DNA of 24,580 nucleotides, from NCBI GenBank assembly GCA_010015675.1, contig ML977031.1:32557-57136 (forward strand). The letters are read 5' to 3'. The stretch is from Byssothecium circinans (lineage: Eukaryota > Ascomycota > Dothideomycetes > Pleosporales > Massarinaceae). Shown here piece after piece: positions 1 to 8,785 of the stretch; position 1 is the stretch's first letter; the number at the start of each line of letters is the position of its first letter. A program made the position numbers and the translations under genes. Under the pieces are notes generated by a model. That model saw nothing but the letters and a program-made list of their open reading frames with translations, made no database searches and was not told where the DNA came from.

Positions 1-699
1 AGTAAGTGTAAGGTAGGGGGTAAGAAAAATTAGAAAACCTTCTAAATAAAGTTATATATATTAGAAAGCTATACTTTCTTCTTTAGAGGAGAATAGTATA
101 TACTAAATAAAGCTATATATAAGTTTAAAGTAAGTAAATACCTATAAAACTAAAAGATCTAGCCTAGTAAGTATAGATTTTTGGGGTTCTAACACTGCCT
201 TATAATATAGCTTATATAAGCTATTTTCTTATAGCTAACTATTTATATTACTACTATATATATACATAAAGTTTATTAAAAGAATAGAAGTCAGAATATC
301 TAGCTAGATAAAATATTTAATTATAGTTTTCTAATTTTAGGAATCTCTACCCTCCCTACGCTAATTCTCTAATTGGTCTAGGCTGCACGCTATAATTTTA
401 GTGCTAATAGATATATTATATATATATAAACTAGCTCTAAAGTTATTATAACTTATTTAGCTAGTTCAGTAGGTATTTATACGCTATATATTAAAAGTTG
501 CCTAGTATTCTCTATACCTATATAGTTTACTAAGCTATTAGAAATCCTAGAATATTTTTTCATAATCCTTTTTATCTATATTATATATATCTATATTTAA
601 AATTTTAGCTTCATAGCTCTAGTATTTAAATTGTTATTAAAGATTGAATGTTTGATTTTCCGCCAAGCAAAAAGTGGCCGCTTCGGTGGTGCTTTACGT
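1..699 (+). mobile_element. Right part of a non-autonomous TIR transposon (copy 1), cut by the window start
   Basis: This AT-rich stretch is near-identical, in the same orientation, to 22047-22768, which is the right two-thirds of the complete element at 21694-22768. It ends in the same terminal sequence (..CTTTACGT, 692-699) followed by TA at 700-701. Differences from the other copy are scattered substitutions and small indels. Its right terminal repeat carries only one of the two GGTGG-type units seen in the complete copy. No coding potential is visible; stop codons are dense in all frames. About 350 bp of its left part would lie before base 1. Confidence 0.85.
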
Positions 700-701
700 T
701 A

Positions 702-828
702 TAGGTTTAAAATTTTAAAAGAAAATATTAAGGTTTAGCTTTATTATTAAGATAATACTCTTTGGTTTTTACTGCTAAGCAAACGTAGCCATCTCGGTGG
801 TGTGGCCGTCTTAGTGGTAGAATACGTT
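702..828 (-). mobile_element. Inverted left-end fragment of the same TIR transposon (copy 3)
   Basis: The reverse complement of this stretch matches the left end of the complete element (21694 to about 21820): terminal repeat with two copies of the ACCACCGAGACGGC-type unit, then GCTTAGCAGT, then the AT-rich start of the interior. It is interrupted exactly where copy 1 ends, so copy 1 appears to have inserted into this inverted copy. Its outermost bases (about 817-828) have diverged from CTTTACGT. Confidence 0.75.
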
Positions 829-1154
829 TCTACTTATTCTACTCCTTTACTCTATTAATCTCTAGAGATTTTAAGATTAACCTTAATCCCTTAATCTCAA
901 GATTAGTCTATAATCTCTGTTCTTAGCGAGATTAATATCACGTAACTGCTGACCTAATCCTGCCCCGCGCATCTATGTATTGCCTTTCCTAGGGCTCGAC
1001 ACCCTCAGCGCTGCATCGTCTGGTCCTGAGCACCCCGTGCCTATCTTGTTCGTAACAGTAGGGTAGAGCTAGCGGCTCGCTTTGGTTGGCGGTTCGCATG
1101 GGAAATAGAATAAAGTAGTTTGTCTAGTCTATAACCTTAGAGTAGCTCCTCTGC

Positions 1155-1168
1155 CGGCTAAATGCATT
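1155..1168 (+). promoter_or_regulatory. GGCTAA box related to the repeat in the GH5/GH3 promoter
   Basis: CGGCTAAATGCATT here differs by one base from the second GGCTAA repeat in the GH5/GH3 intergenic region (4549-4562). GGCTAA is the core bound by XlnR-type regulators in Aspergillus. Here it is only a sequence match, about 150 bp upstream of the regulator start codon. Confidence 0.4.
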
Positions 1169-1233
1169 CCTGCTAAGCGGAGTCATGCGTTGCCAAGACG
1201 GCACGAGCCAGTCCCCAAGGACGCGGAAAGTTT

Positions 1234-1248
1234 GTGGGGAATGCGGGG
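1234..1248 (+). promoter_or_regulatory. Paired CreA-type (SYGGRG) sites upstream of the regulator
   Basis: GTGGGG and GCGGGG lie four bases apart, 72-86 bp upstream of the start codon. Paired SYGGRG words are the usual form of functional carbon-catabolite repressor (CreA/Cre1) sites, which would fit a regulator of glycoside use. The 6-mers are short, so this is suggestive only. Confidence 0.35.
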
Positions 1249-1259
1249 TTATATTAATG

Positions 1260-1275
1260 CTATGCGAAAACCCGG
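1260..1275 (+). promoter_or_regulatory. Copy of the cluster's 16-bp motif, regulator promoter
   Basis: CTATGCGAAAACCCGG lies 45 bp upstream of the regulator's ATG. It matches 15 of 16 bases of the reverse-strand copy at 8357-8372 and fits the consensus SWATGCGAAAAYYMGG shared with 8299-8314 and 15771-15786. The terminal CGG triplet is the kind of half-site Zn2Cys6 proteins bind, so autoregulation is possible. Confidence 0.5.
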
Positions 1276-1319
1276 CTCACGTTTCGCTTTTCCCTACCAT
1301 AGCATGTCGTTGACTGCTC

Positions 1320-2702
1320 ATGTCGCAACAACTCGCGGTCGCCCGGCAAGACCCATGGCAGCCTCGCAAGGGTCATCACAAGTCGAGAAACGGCTGTCTC
1401 GGCTGCAAACGGCGCAAGGTCAAGGTAGGGCTCCCGCCCCTGTTCCTGTTCTTCGTACTGACCGACGGCGTGCCTGGCCAGTGTGACGAAGCGCGGCCTA
1501 CCTGCGCCAACTGCCATCGCTTTGGCCTATTCTGCCAGGCCGCGCCGGCGACCGGAGTCGATCGAACTGCGGTCCCACCCAAAATGCCATTTGTGCCCCA
1601 TCACGGGCCAGGCAGACCGCGCAGAAACTGGGGCCTGCACCATTCGAGCAGCCTGCCCGCACGCCTTCGCGACCCCGACCACAACTCCGCGCTAAATTCT
1701 TCCCATGTCGAACTGCTCCACCATTTCACCACCTGGACTGGTCCCAGCCTCGCTGGCGACGACAGCCCCAGCGACCCCATTGCCCTCTTCTGGACACGCA
1801 ATGCTCCTCAACTTGGACTGTCGAGTCCTTTTGTCTTGCATCTCGCCTATGCCTTGGCCGGCCGTCACTTGATGTACCTGGAAGGAGGCACATCACGACG
1901 ACAACAAGCAGAACGAGGCGCAGGCGCCGCATCATCATCCCGTCACCTTGCTCTCACTCAACAGTGCTTCACCATGGCACTAATTGGGCTGAACAAACAA
2001 ATCCCGAACATAGACTCCACCAACTGCGGCTCGCTCTACGTCGCTTCTGTGCTCGTTTGTCTTTGCACATTTGCTGCCGGTCCCACCGGACCTGAGGATC
2101 TGCTCGTCTGTGACGCAGGCGGTGGGCCATCGGGAAGATGGCTGTCGCTGGTCAGTGGTGTACGTCTTATCCGGACTCTCTTCGACCCTGCCTTGTTGTT
2201 TTCAGGGCTGTTGAAGCCCCTCGGTCCCGTGAAACCCCCTCTCGAAGATACTCGTCCCACCCGTGTGTGCGAAAACTTTGCACGTCTCGACTGGGTTGAT
2301 CCCCTAACCTCCTTGTGCACTTTGATCACTTCGCAAGCCCCCCACGAAGGTGCACAAGTCTACCTCCGCTCTTTCGATACCCTAGCAGCCATTTATGATG
2401 CAACGTATGGCAACAAACATGGGCTATCTTCGGGACACACAGCACATAATCACGTTCTACTGTGGCTCTACTCTATGGAGTCTTCGTTCGTAGATCTCAT
2501 CCGGGCCAAGGATCCTATCGCACTTCTCCTTCTTGCATACTATGCACCCCTTATCAAGACAATGAGAAGAGCTTGGTTCATGAGTGCCTGGCCTGATCAC
2601 TTGCTTGCTACCATCCAAACTCTCCTCGGACCGGACTATGCCCATTGGCTTGCCTGGCCCCTTCACGTGTCAAGACACATGGATAAATCTGATTGCGAGT
2701 GA
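1320..2702 (+). CDS. Zn2Cys6 (C6) fungal transcription factor, likely cluster regulator
   Basis: Predicted nuclear DNA-binding regulator of 441 aa. Exons are 1320-1424 and 1482-2702; the 57-nt intron (GTAGGG..CCAG, branch site TACTGAC) is in frame and stop-free. Splicing it out restores the canonical binuclear cluster: Cys 26, 29, 36, 43, 46 and 53 (spacing 2-6-6-2-6), with RRKVKCDE spanning the junction. An AT-hook-like GRPRR follows at about residues 79-83. The rest resembles the C-terminal half of fungal C6 regulators of the Upc2-like/DUF3468 type (a DPIALLLLAYYA segment and a WLAWP motif near the end). It sits at the edge of the glycosidase/transporter genes. Its promoter carries possible CreA sites and the 16-bp motif found upstream of the rhamnosidase and transporter, which suggests it controls them and itself. 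Family assignment is firm; the regulon is inference. Confidence 0.9.
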   Translation: MSQQLAVARQDPWQPRKGHHKSRNGCLGCKRRKVKVGLPPLFLFFVLTDGVPGQCDEARPTCANCHRFGLFCQAAPATGVDRTAVPPKMPFVPHHGPGRPRRNWGLHHSSSLPARLRDPDHNSALNSSHVELLHHFTTWTGPSLAGDDSPSDPIALFWTRNAPQLGLSSPFVLHLAYALAGRHLMYLEGGTSRRQQAERGAGAASSSRHLALTQQCFTMALIGLNKQIPNIDSTNCGSLYVASVLVCLCTFAAGPTGPEDLLVCDAGGGPSGRWLSLVSGVRLIRTLFDPALLFSGLLKPLGPVKPPLEDTRPTRVCENFARLDWVDPLTSLCTLITSQAPHEGAQVYLRSFDTLAAIYDATYGNKHGLSSGHTAHNHVLLWLYSMESSFVDLIRAKDPIALLLLAYYAPLIKTMRRAWFMSAWPDHLLATIQTLLGPDYAHWLAWPLHVSRHMDKSDCE

Positions 2703-2850
2703 AAGACTAGGCGCCATTATAGCGTCTGTGTTCGCTCTCTCATCAGCTATGTATCTTCTTTTCATTTATGTAACAACATGAATTTGGCAAGTGTACACGT
2801 TGATTTCGACGATGGCATCGCATTTGTAACACTCCACTACTTGCGCGTAA

Positions 2851-4325
2851 CTACTTCACCTCCTGTCCCTGCGGACTTGCGTAACGAGCGATGCTTTCGA
2901 CCAAGTCCTTCCGCTGGATACAGTTGTGTAACGCATAACTCTTCGCCAACTCCTCCAGTTCTGCTTTGCTCTTACCACGAAACAGCTCTGCAAATTCACC
3001 ACAATACGATGTGGCGAGGAAGGTTTGAACGATATTCCTGCGGATGTGCTGTTTTGTGTCCCATATTGCTGGGTACGTCTTCTTGGCAGCAGGGGAGACT
3101 TTATCGATCCAGGCCGCCATTTGTCCAATGAGAGTATCGAGCTCTTCGGTTGGGCGCGCTGTGAAGCTATCAATTTGGAGATCCGCCTTCCTGTCCTGAA
3201 ACGGCTGAACAAGCTTCATCCACGGAGTCTCGGGTGATAATGACACCATGCCCATGACACCAACGTCCTTGTATGCCCAGAGTGACCAGGAGACCTGATC
3301 CTTTTCATATATGGCAAGCTGGGCGCCCAACAGCGCATTGCGCTCCGCGTTGACCTGATCAGCGTCGGGACCACTCGGCTCGTATGTGGGCCCAAACTCT
3401 CCCACCCAGATAGGAACCCCGTATTGGTTGTGGAATTCACACTTGCGGTTGTATTGCTGCCTCAACTTTTGGTCTTGCTCTGGTGTACCTACGTACCTTT
3501 TGCCTATCGGGAACCCCATCCGACTGTAGTCGTGAATTGAGTATACCGAATTAGGTAGTACGCCCTTAAAGCCCTTCCATTCCATGGCGAATGTGTTGCC
3601 ATCGAGAAAGAGCATGTGATTAGGGTCGACGGCGCGCAATGCTTTGTCCAGGCGCTCGTAGAATGCGGCTACCCGTACCTGCTCAGAATCGCATGGCTCG
3701 TTGAGAGGATTGTACCCAGCCACCCAAGTGTTGTCCTTGTAACGCCGTGCGATCTCCTCCCATAGCTATACGGTTCTGTCTTGATGATCCTTGAAGTCCC
3801 AGAATGCGGCGTAACTCGTGTGATTGTCCGAGTGGCAGTCTGGGTTTTGGCAACCAGGTGCCGTGTGCATGTCAAGGATAACGTAGATGCCATGGGCGGA
3901 GCAGAGGTCGATGATGCGGTCAAGGTGCTTAAAGCCGCGTTCCTTTAATACACGCGGGTTCATATCGTCTTAGAAATGCTTGTAAGAGAAGGGAACACGA
4001 ACGCTGTTGATACCAAGGGACTGGAGCAACTGGACGTCATGCACCGTGAAAAAGTGGTGGATTATTCGCTCGAAGAGGAACTCATAGTTCTCCTTTCCCA
4101 TAACCTCAAGCATTGCGGTACGAGTGGAAGACTCCGTAGCAGGAAAGCCATTCATGAAATTCTCCATGCTGTTCATTGAACATAAAGATTAGTCTCTTAC
4201 TTTTTTGAGAGTGAGAGTATGACGTACTTGAGCATGCCTCCAAGAGAAGCTCCGAACAAGCGTACCACATTGTCATTCTGGTCGACTATTGTCGCGCCCT
4301 TGACCTTCAGAAATCCGGTAGCCAT
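2851..4325 (-). pseudogene. GH5 family glycoside hydrolase, full length but with two in-frame stop codons
   Basis: Read on the minus strand from ATG at 4325: exon 1 is 4325-4228, the intron is 4227-4169 (59 nt, GTACGT..ACAG), then one continuous frame of 439 codons runs to the stop at 2851. The 471-codon product matches the intracellular fungal GH5 family annotated as cellulase or exo-glucanase-like. It has no signal peptide. The acid/base Glu is in NPLNEP (about residue 190) and the nucleophile Glu in WVGEFGP (about 290). The frame is broken by TAA at 3972-3970 (codon 99, in KHF*DDMNPRV, where Glu is usual) and TAG at 3768-3766 (codon 167, in RTV*LWEEI, where Trp is expected). Neither can be removed by a plausible intron. 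Everything else is intact, so the damage is recent or reflects sequence error. It is divergent from the GH3 gene and shares its promoter. Confidence 0.85.
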
Positions 4326-4820
4326 TGTGATGAATTAATTGGTGACAAAGGTAACTTGAGTCTCAAGCTTTAAATCTAGTACGGCTCAAAGCGTGACGAG
4401 TAGCAATTGTCAAACTTTTGAAATGTGTTGACACTAGTTACGCGCAGGTCGCGAGCTCACCTATCGCGAAGCCTCGGGAAGGGCTCGGTATAGAGTACAC
4501 CGACCGACCCGGTTGCGGCTAATTACGTTTGATCGATCTGCACGATTGCGGCTAATTGCATTTTCGCTCCCAAAGTCGCTGTGTCATGCATGCAGGAAGC
4601 CAACCTGACTCATTGTGGTACCACCCCGCTGTGACCGGACAACGGCGCTGCGCTAACCTATGCATGCACATACTCATGCTCAGTGTCTTGGCATGTACTC
4701 TATGACAAGTGCTGATATAAAGTTCCGTAACTCTTCAAGCTTTCGGAAGCCCTACAAAAACATTCTATCTTTCCAATTCACTTATCCTAGTGGAAGAGTC
4801 ATCTTTACCGCTCAGGAACC
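4326..4820. promoter_or_regulatory. Divergent promoter region between the GH5 and GH3 genes
   Basis: No gene is seen in these 495 bp. It serves the GH5 gene (leftward) and the GH3 gene (rightward). For GH3 there is a TATA-like TATAAAG at 4716-4722, about 100 bp before the ATG. For GH5 there is a weak TTTAAA at about 4369-4374. In the middle are two direct repeats of TTGCGGCTAATT, 33 bp apart, and GCATGCA words (around 4587 and 4661). Confidence 0.6.
4513..4562 (+). repeat. Two direct repeats of TTGCGGCTAATT, 33 bp apart
   Basis: TTGCGGCTAATT occurs at 4513-4524 and again at 4546-4557, with similar bases following (ACGTTT and GCATTT). Each contains GGCTAA, the XlnR-type core. A 33-bp period is about three helical turns, so two bound proteins would face the same way. 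The one-mismatch relative at 1155-1168 upstream of the regulator strengthens a regulatory reading. Confidence 0.55.
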
Positions 4821-7542
4821 ATGGATACATCAGATTTCAGCCAGGTAGACATTGATGCTACCATCTCAAAACTAGATCTAACAGAGAAAATCGACCTGCT
4901 CACCGGTGCGGGAAGATGTGCTCTCAATGGAAATGAACGGGTTGGGATTCCCGTCGCTCATGTAAGTTATTGCACGCATATTGTGAGGGGAAAGGTGCAT
5001 CACTATACTAACGATATCAAAGACATCTGACGGTCCCCATGGGCTCCGTGGCGCCAATTTCTTCAACCCCGTAAGGAAACTTCGTTGGAATTGTTGACCC
5101 AAGTGTCTGAAGCGCTAACAGTCTGTGCCATAGACTCCAGGAGTGCAATTACCTTGCGCGACTGCTATGGGCGCCACATTCGACGTGCACCTTCTGCGGA
5201 AGATTGGAGAATTGCTGGGAGATGAGGCCATCGCCAAAGGAAAACATATTATACTGGCTCCAACCGTGTGTCTTCAACGCTCCCCGCTGATCGGCCGTGG
5301 ATTCGAAGCCTTTGGAGAGGATCCTATCCTTAGCGGCACTCTGGGAGGGCACTACATCGCTGGTATCCAGGACCGGCGCGTTGCAGCTTGTATCAAGCAT
5401 TATGCCGCGCACGATCAATCCGATAATTCCATTGAGGACGATGTCCGTATGACGGAGCGGACCCTGCGCGAGGTTCATCTGCTGCCTTTCCAAACGGCAA
5501 TGAAGATCTGCCGTCCTTGGGCACTGATGACTTCATACAATAAGATCAATGGAATACACGCAAGCGAGGACCCTTTCCTAATCGAGCAGGTTCTGCGCAA
5601 AGAGTGGGGGTTCGATGGGCTAGTCATGAGCGACTGGTGGGGAACGTACAGCACCTCGGAATCCATCAACACAGGCATGGACCTGGAGATGCCGGGGCCG
5701 ACCGTGTGGAGAGGAAAGGCCCTCAAATTGGCTGTTGAGAGCCGAAAAGTGCGAATGGCTCGCATAGATGAGTCCTTGCGAAACGTTCTGAAAGTCGTCG
5801 CAAAAACGTACAGCACACGACCTCCCAAACACGACGGAAATAACGACACGCCTGAGAGCCGCAAACTAACTCGAAAAGTAGCTGCAGACTCCATCGTCCT
5901 GCTTAAGAACCAGACCAAAGTCCTCCCACTCAATGCCGATGCGAAGACAAAGATTGGTTTGATTGGTGATCACTTCGCGATTCCAGCAACAGGTGGAGGC
6001 GGCAGTTCTGAAGCTACGCCTTACTATGTCAGCAAGCCCTTAGATGCTATCGTGGAGAGATTCGGGGCAGACAGTGTTGAATGCGAAGTTGGGGCATACT
6101 CTCATCGTTTCACGCCCCTGCTGACGAGTGAGCTGCATCAACCAGGCTCTGATAAACCCGGTCTCTTTGTAGAGATGTTTGCGACACATCCCGAGAAGAA
6201 GCCTACTCCGGAAGTGTTGTGGACGGCCGAGACAACCAGAAGCCTGTTGCAATTCACCGACAGCCTTCCCACGCATCTGCCCGACACACATTTCATGCGG
6301 ATACAGACAGTATTCACCGCACCAAAGTCCACCAAATACCGATTCGGGCTCAGCGCCTTTGGAAAAGTTGTCATGAGGATAGATGGGGAAGAGGTGATTG
6401 ATTTGTGGACCGATCATCCAGAAAAGACAGAAACAACACCTGTCTTCAACGCATTCTCTATGGAAAGATTCCACGAGCGCGATATCGAAGAGGGCCGAAG
6501 CTATCACATAGATATTATCCTCTGTAATATTTTCACGGGTCCGGTTATCGGCATGGCTCCAGCAGGCGGAATCCGACTCGGTGGTTGCGATGTATTGGAC
6601 GAGGAGAAGGCCATCACAGACGCAGTCTCGCTGGCTAAGAGGGTGGATTTCCCTGTGGTTATGACTGGGATCAGTTCTGATTACGAGATGGAGGGCGCTG
6701 ATCGTAAATCTCTCGTGTTGCCGAACCGAACCGACGAATTGATTCAGCGTGTGGCTGAGGCGAATCCGAATACTGTAAGTAGACAGCTGCATACCCGTTG
6801 CGAATAATCGCCCGGACGTGATGCTAAAGAACGATTCTAGATTGTCATCCTCCAAGCCGGGCTACCAGTCACCATGCCGTGGATCTCCAAGGTTAATACC
6901 TTGCTGTTCGCCTGGTACGGCGGACAAGAAACTGGCAATGCAATTGCAGATGTCCTCTTTGGGTCTGTAAATCCCTCAGCACGACTACCGGTCTCATTCC
7001 CCAAGCGGCTGGAGGACACACCCGCTTTCCTCAACTTTGGCAAGACCGATCGCCAAATCCTGTACGGCGAAGGTGTATTTCTGGGTCACCGATATTACGA
7101 GAAGCTCAGAACCCCACCTCTCTTCTATTTCGGCTTCGGCTTATCATATACTTCATTCGCGTACTCGAATCTGGTGGTACCAAAAGAGTTTGCGAATGTG
7201 ACAGGACATGTGTTGCAAGCTGCAGTCGATGTCACCAATACTGGCGGTGTATGCGGAGCGGAAATCGTCCAACTGTACATCTCTGATTTGGAAAGTTCCG
7301 TCCAGAGACCCAGGAAAGAGCTAAAGGCCTTCCAGAAAGTCAGCTTAGAGAAAGGTGAGACACGGACCGTCTCCCTCGAGTTCGATAGGTCTGCTCTGGC
7401 CTTTTGGTCTGAAGAAGACACACAGTGGAGAGCAGAGGCTGGCAAGTTCAAGGTCATCATAGCGCGTAGTGCGGACCCTGAGGACGAGCTTATAGAGGCA
7501 CTATTCGAGTTACCAGTCACATTGCTCTGGAGTGGACTTTAG
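4821..7542 (+). CDS. GH3 beta-glucosidase with PA14 domain, probably intracellular
   Basis: Removes beta-linked glucose from the non-reducing end of glucosides. Exons are 4821-4961, 5023-5070, 5134-6774 and 6841-7542, with phase-0 introns of 61, 63 and 66 nt; the first has a perfect TACTAAC branch site. The spliced product is 843 aa, normal for fungal GH3 enzymes with a PA14 insert. Visible parts: N-terminal GH3 barrel with SDGPHGLRGANFF across the first junction, PTVCLQRSPL, and the nucleophile Asp in VMSDWWGT (about D230); a PA14-like insert at about residues 400-530; the (alpha/beta)6 sandwich with the acid/base region SDYEMEGADR (Glu about 581) continuing across intron 3 (NPNT/IVILQAG); and a C-terminal fibronectin-III-like domain (RPRKELKAFQKV). 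No signal peptide is present. It is divergent from the GH5 gene and upstream of the rhamnosidase, fitting removal of glucose after de-rhamnosylation. The aglycone or linkage preference is unknown. Confidence 0.95.
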
Positions 7543-8298
7543 TCTGTATACATAGTATGTTTAAAGTTCTGCAGACTTGGGCAAACACGTGCATGCAAGG
7601 CATGATTTTACTACTCATCGAGTGTGCTGAGTGGACATAGTGACTATCACAAGCTTACATGTATGAACGGGTATCGTCGAACACGTAATCTTGAAGCTGT
7701 ACACTAGGTTTGATGTCCTGCCGTATAGATTCAGCTTCTATTCCTCACCAACAACAAATCTAGAGCATGACGTTCCGTTAGGACAAATTGATTATAAGCA
7801 TTCACTACGGTAGTACTCTACTACTCTTCCATCAATGAATCATCAGCGTAAAGTTACTGATGGCATCACTTTTTCGTGGAAGATCACCCTCACGCATTCT
7901 TAGTGCGTGTCCCGCTAACAATCCCCTTAAGGGACTGTACTGCATGTCATGATCATGCTGCCCCTTAATTTTCTACAGCGCGCGTCCTCATCGCAACGTT
8001 GATTTCTGTTCACCACCGGGAATCCATTCACCAACGTTGGGACGCAACTAAATTTTGATGAAGACCGCTCGGGTGAATAGGACAGCATTCTAGAGAGGCC
8101 ATGCAATGGGTGTGCGCACACGAATGCGTCCCCGCTTTCATGGATTCAAGCACCGTCTGATCATTGTCGGCAAAGATTAGCCAGAGAACCTTGGAAGTGC
8201 CTGACCAGTACAATAATAGAATGGCCGTTGAAAACATTAGCAGCCCGATGCCATGGCTTACGTTGGAACTAGACCATGTATCTAGTTTAGTGTCCGTG

Positions 8299-8314
8299 GA
8301 ATGCGAAAATTCGG
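8299..8314 (+). promoter_or_regulatory. Copy of the cluster's 16-bp motif, rhamnosidase promoter, forward
   Basis: GAATGCGAAAATTCGG is identical over 16 bases to 15771-15786 upstream of the transporter. It lies about 470 bp upstream of the GH78 start codon and 42 bp from an inverted second copy. Confidence 0.55.
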
Positions 8315-8356
8315 CAATTCGCAACCGACACCAAGGCCTTTTCAGATCTCGCGTAC

Positions 8357-8372
8357 CCTGGTTTTCGCATAG
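8357..8372 (-). promoter_or_regulatory. Copy of the cluster's 16-bp motif, rhamnosidase promoter, reverse
   Basis: On the minus strand this reads CTATGCGAAAACCAGG, matching the regulator-promoter copy (1260-1275) at 15 of 16 bases. With 8299-8314 it forms an inverted pair upstream of GH78. Confidence 0.5.
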
Positions 8373-8785
8373 AGCTTGGCATTAAAGTCTCTGGGTTGTC
8401 GAGACCCTGTTTTGTGGCACCGAGCCCAAAGACTTGTAGCGAGTTACCATCGCAGAGGGCTACGGAACACGCCTATTAACCGAAAGCTCGAACGAAAGCT
8501 GGGGAACGGGCAGTAAAACTGGTGCCGACGCGGTTCTTGGCGGATGGCGAACGATTGAAGCAACATTCTGCCATGAATTTCGGGTTGTTGTCGGCCGAAA
8601 CCTCGGTTGCCAATGCTCTGGTGCTCGAATGTGCCGCCCAAGTCCACTACAGCCCGAAGACGTAGCTATGAATGTCGTGGAGTCATTGTTGGTAGATTGT
8701 GTTACCTTCACGTGTGGAGGGCAGAATCCTACCTCCTGCTCTCAATTTTCCCAATTATTGTATTCACCCTCAAACCTAGGTTACA

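Larger units (their letters stand above)
829..1319. other. Intergenic stretch between the repeats and the regulator gene; regulator promoter
   Basis: No gene is seen. Bases 829-960 are AT-rich and contain a perfect 14-bp palindrome (AATCTCTAGAGATT, 857-870) plus repeated TTAATCTC-like words. From about 960 the composition changes abruptly to that of the gene block. The promoter of the downstream Zn2Cys6 gene holds a GGCTAA box (1156-1161), two closely spaced CreA-type SYGGRG words (GTGGGG 1234-1239, GCGGGG 1243-1248) and one copy of the cluster's 16-bp motif (1260-1275). Confidence 0.6.
7543..8785. other. Intergenic region upstream of the rhamnosidase
   Basis: These 1.24 kb hold no convincing gene; the open frames are short, overlap on both strands and show no family motif. 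The region probably contains the GH3 3' end and the GH78 promoter. Two oppositely oriented copies of the 16-bp cluster motif lie at 8299-8314 and 8357-8372, and a TTAGCC word (reverse of GGCTAA) at 8177-8182. No clear TATA box is seen near 8786. Confidence 0.5.

Noticed and set aside
829..960. Solo LTR at the left boundary
   Set aside because: There is a 14-bp palindrome and repeated AATCTC words but no TG..CA ends with target duplication and no second copy in the window.
3766..3972. Extra introns that would remove the GH5 stop codons
   Set aside because: No GT..AG pair with a branch site surrounds either stop without also removing conserved GH5 sequence; the flanking codons match the family on both sides with no gap.
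7927..8711. Several 60-100 codon open frames between the GH3 and GH78 genes
   Set aside because: They overlap each other on both strands, have no motif or good start context, and lie in what is best explained as promoter DNA.
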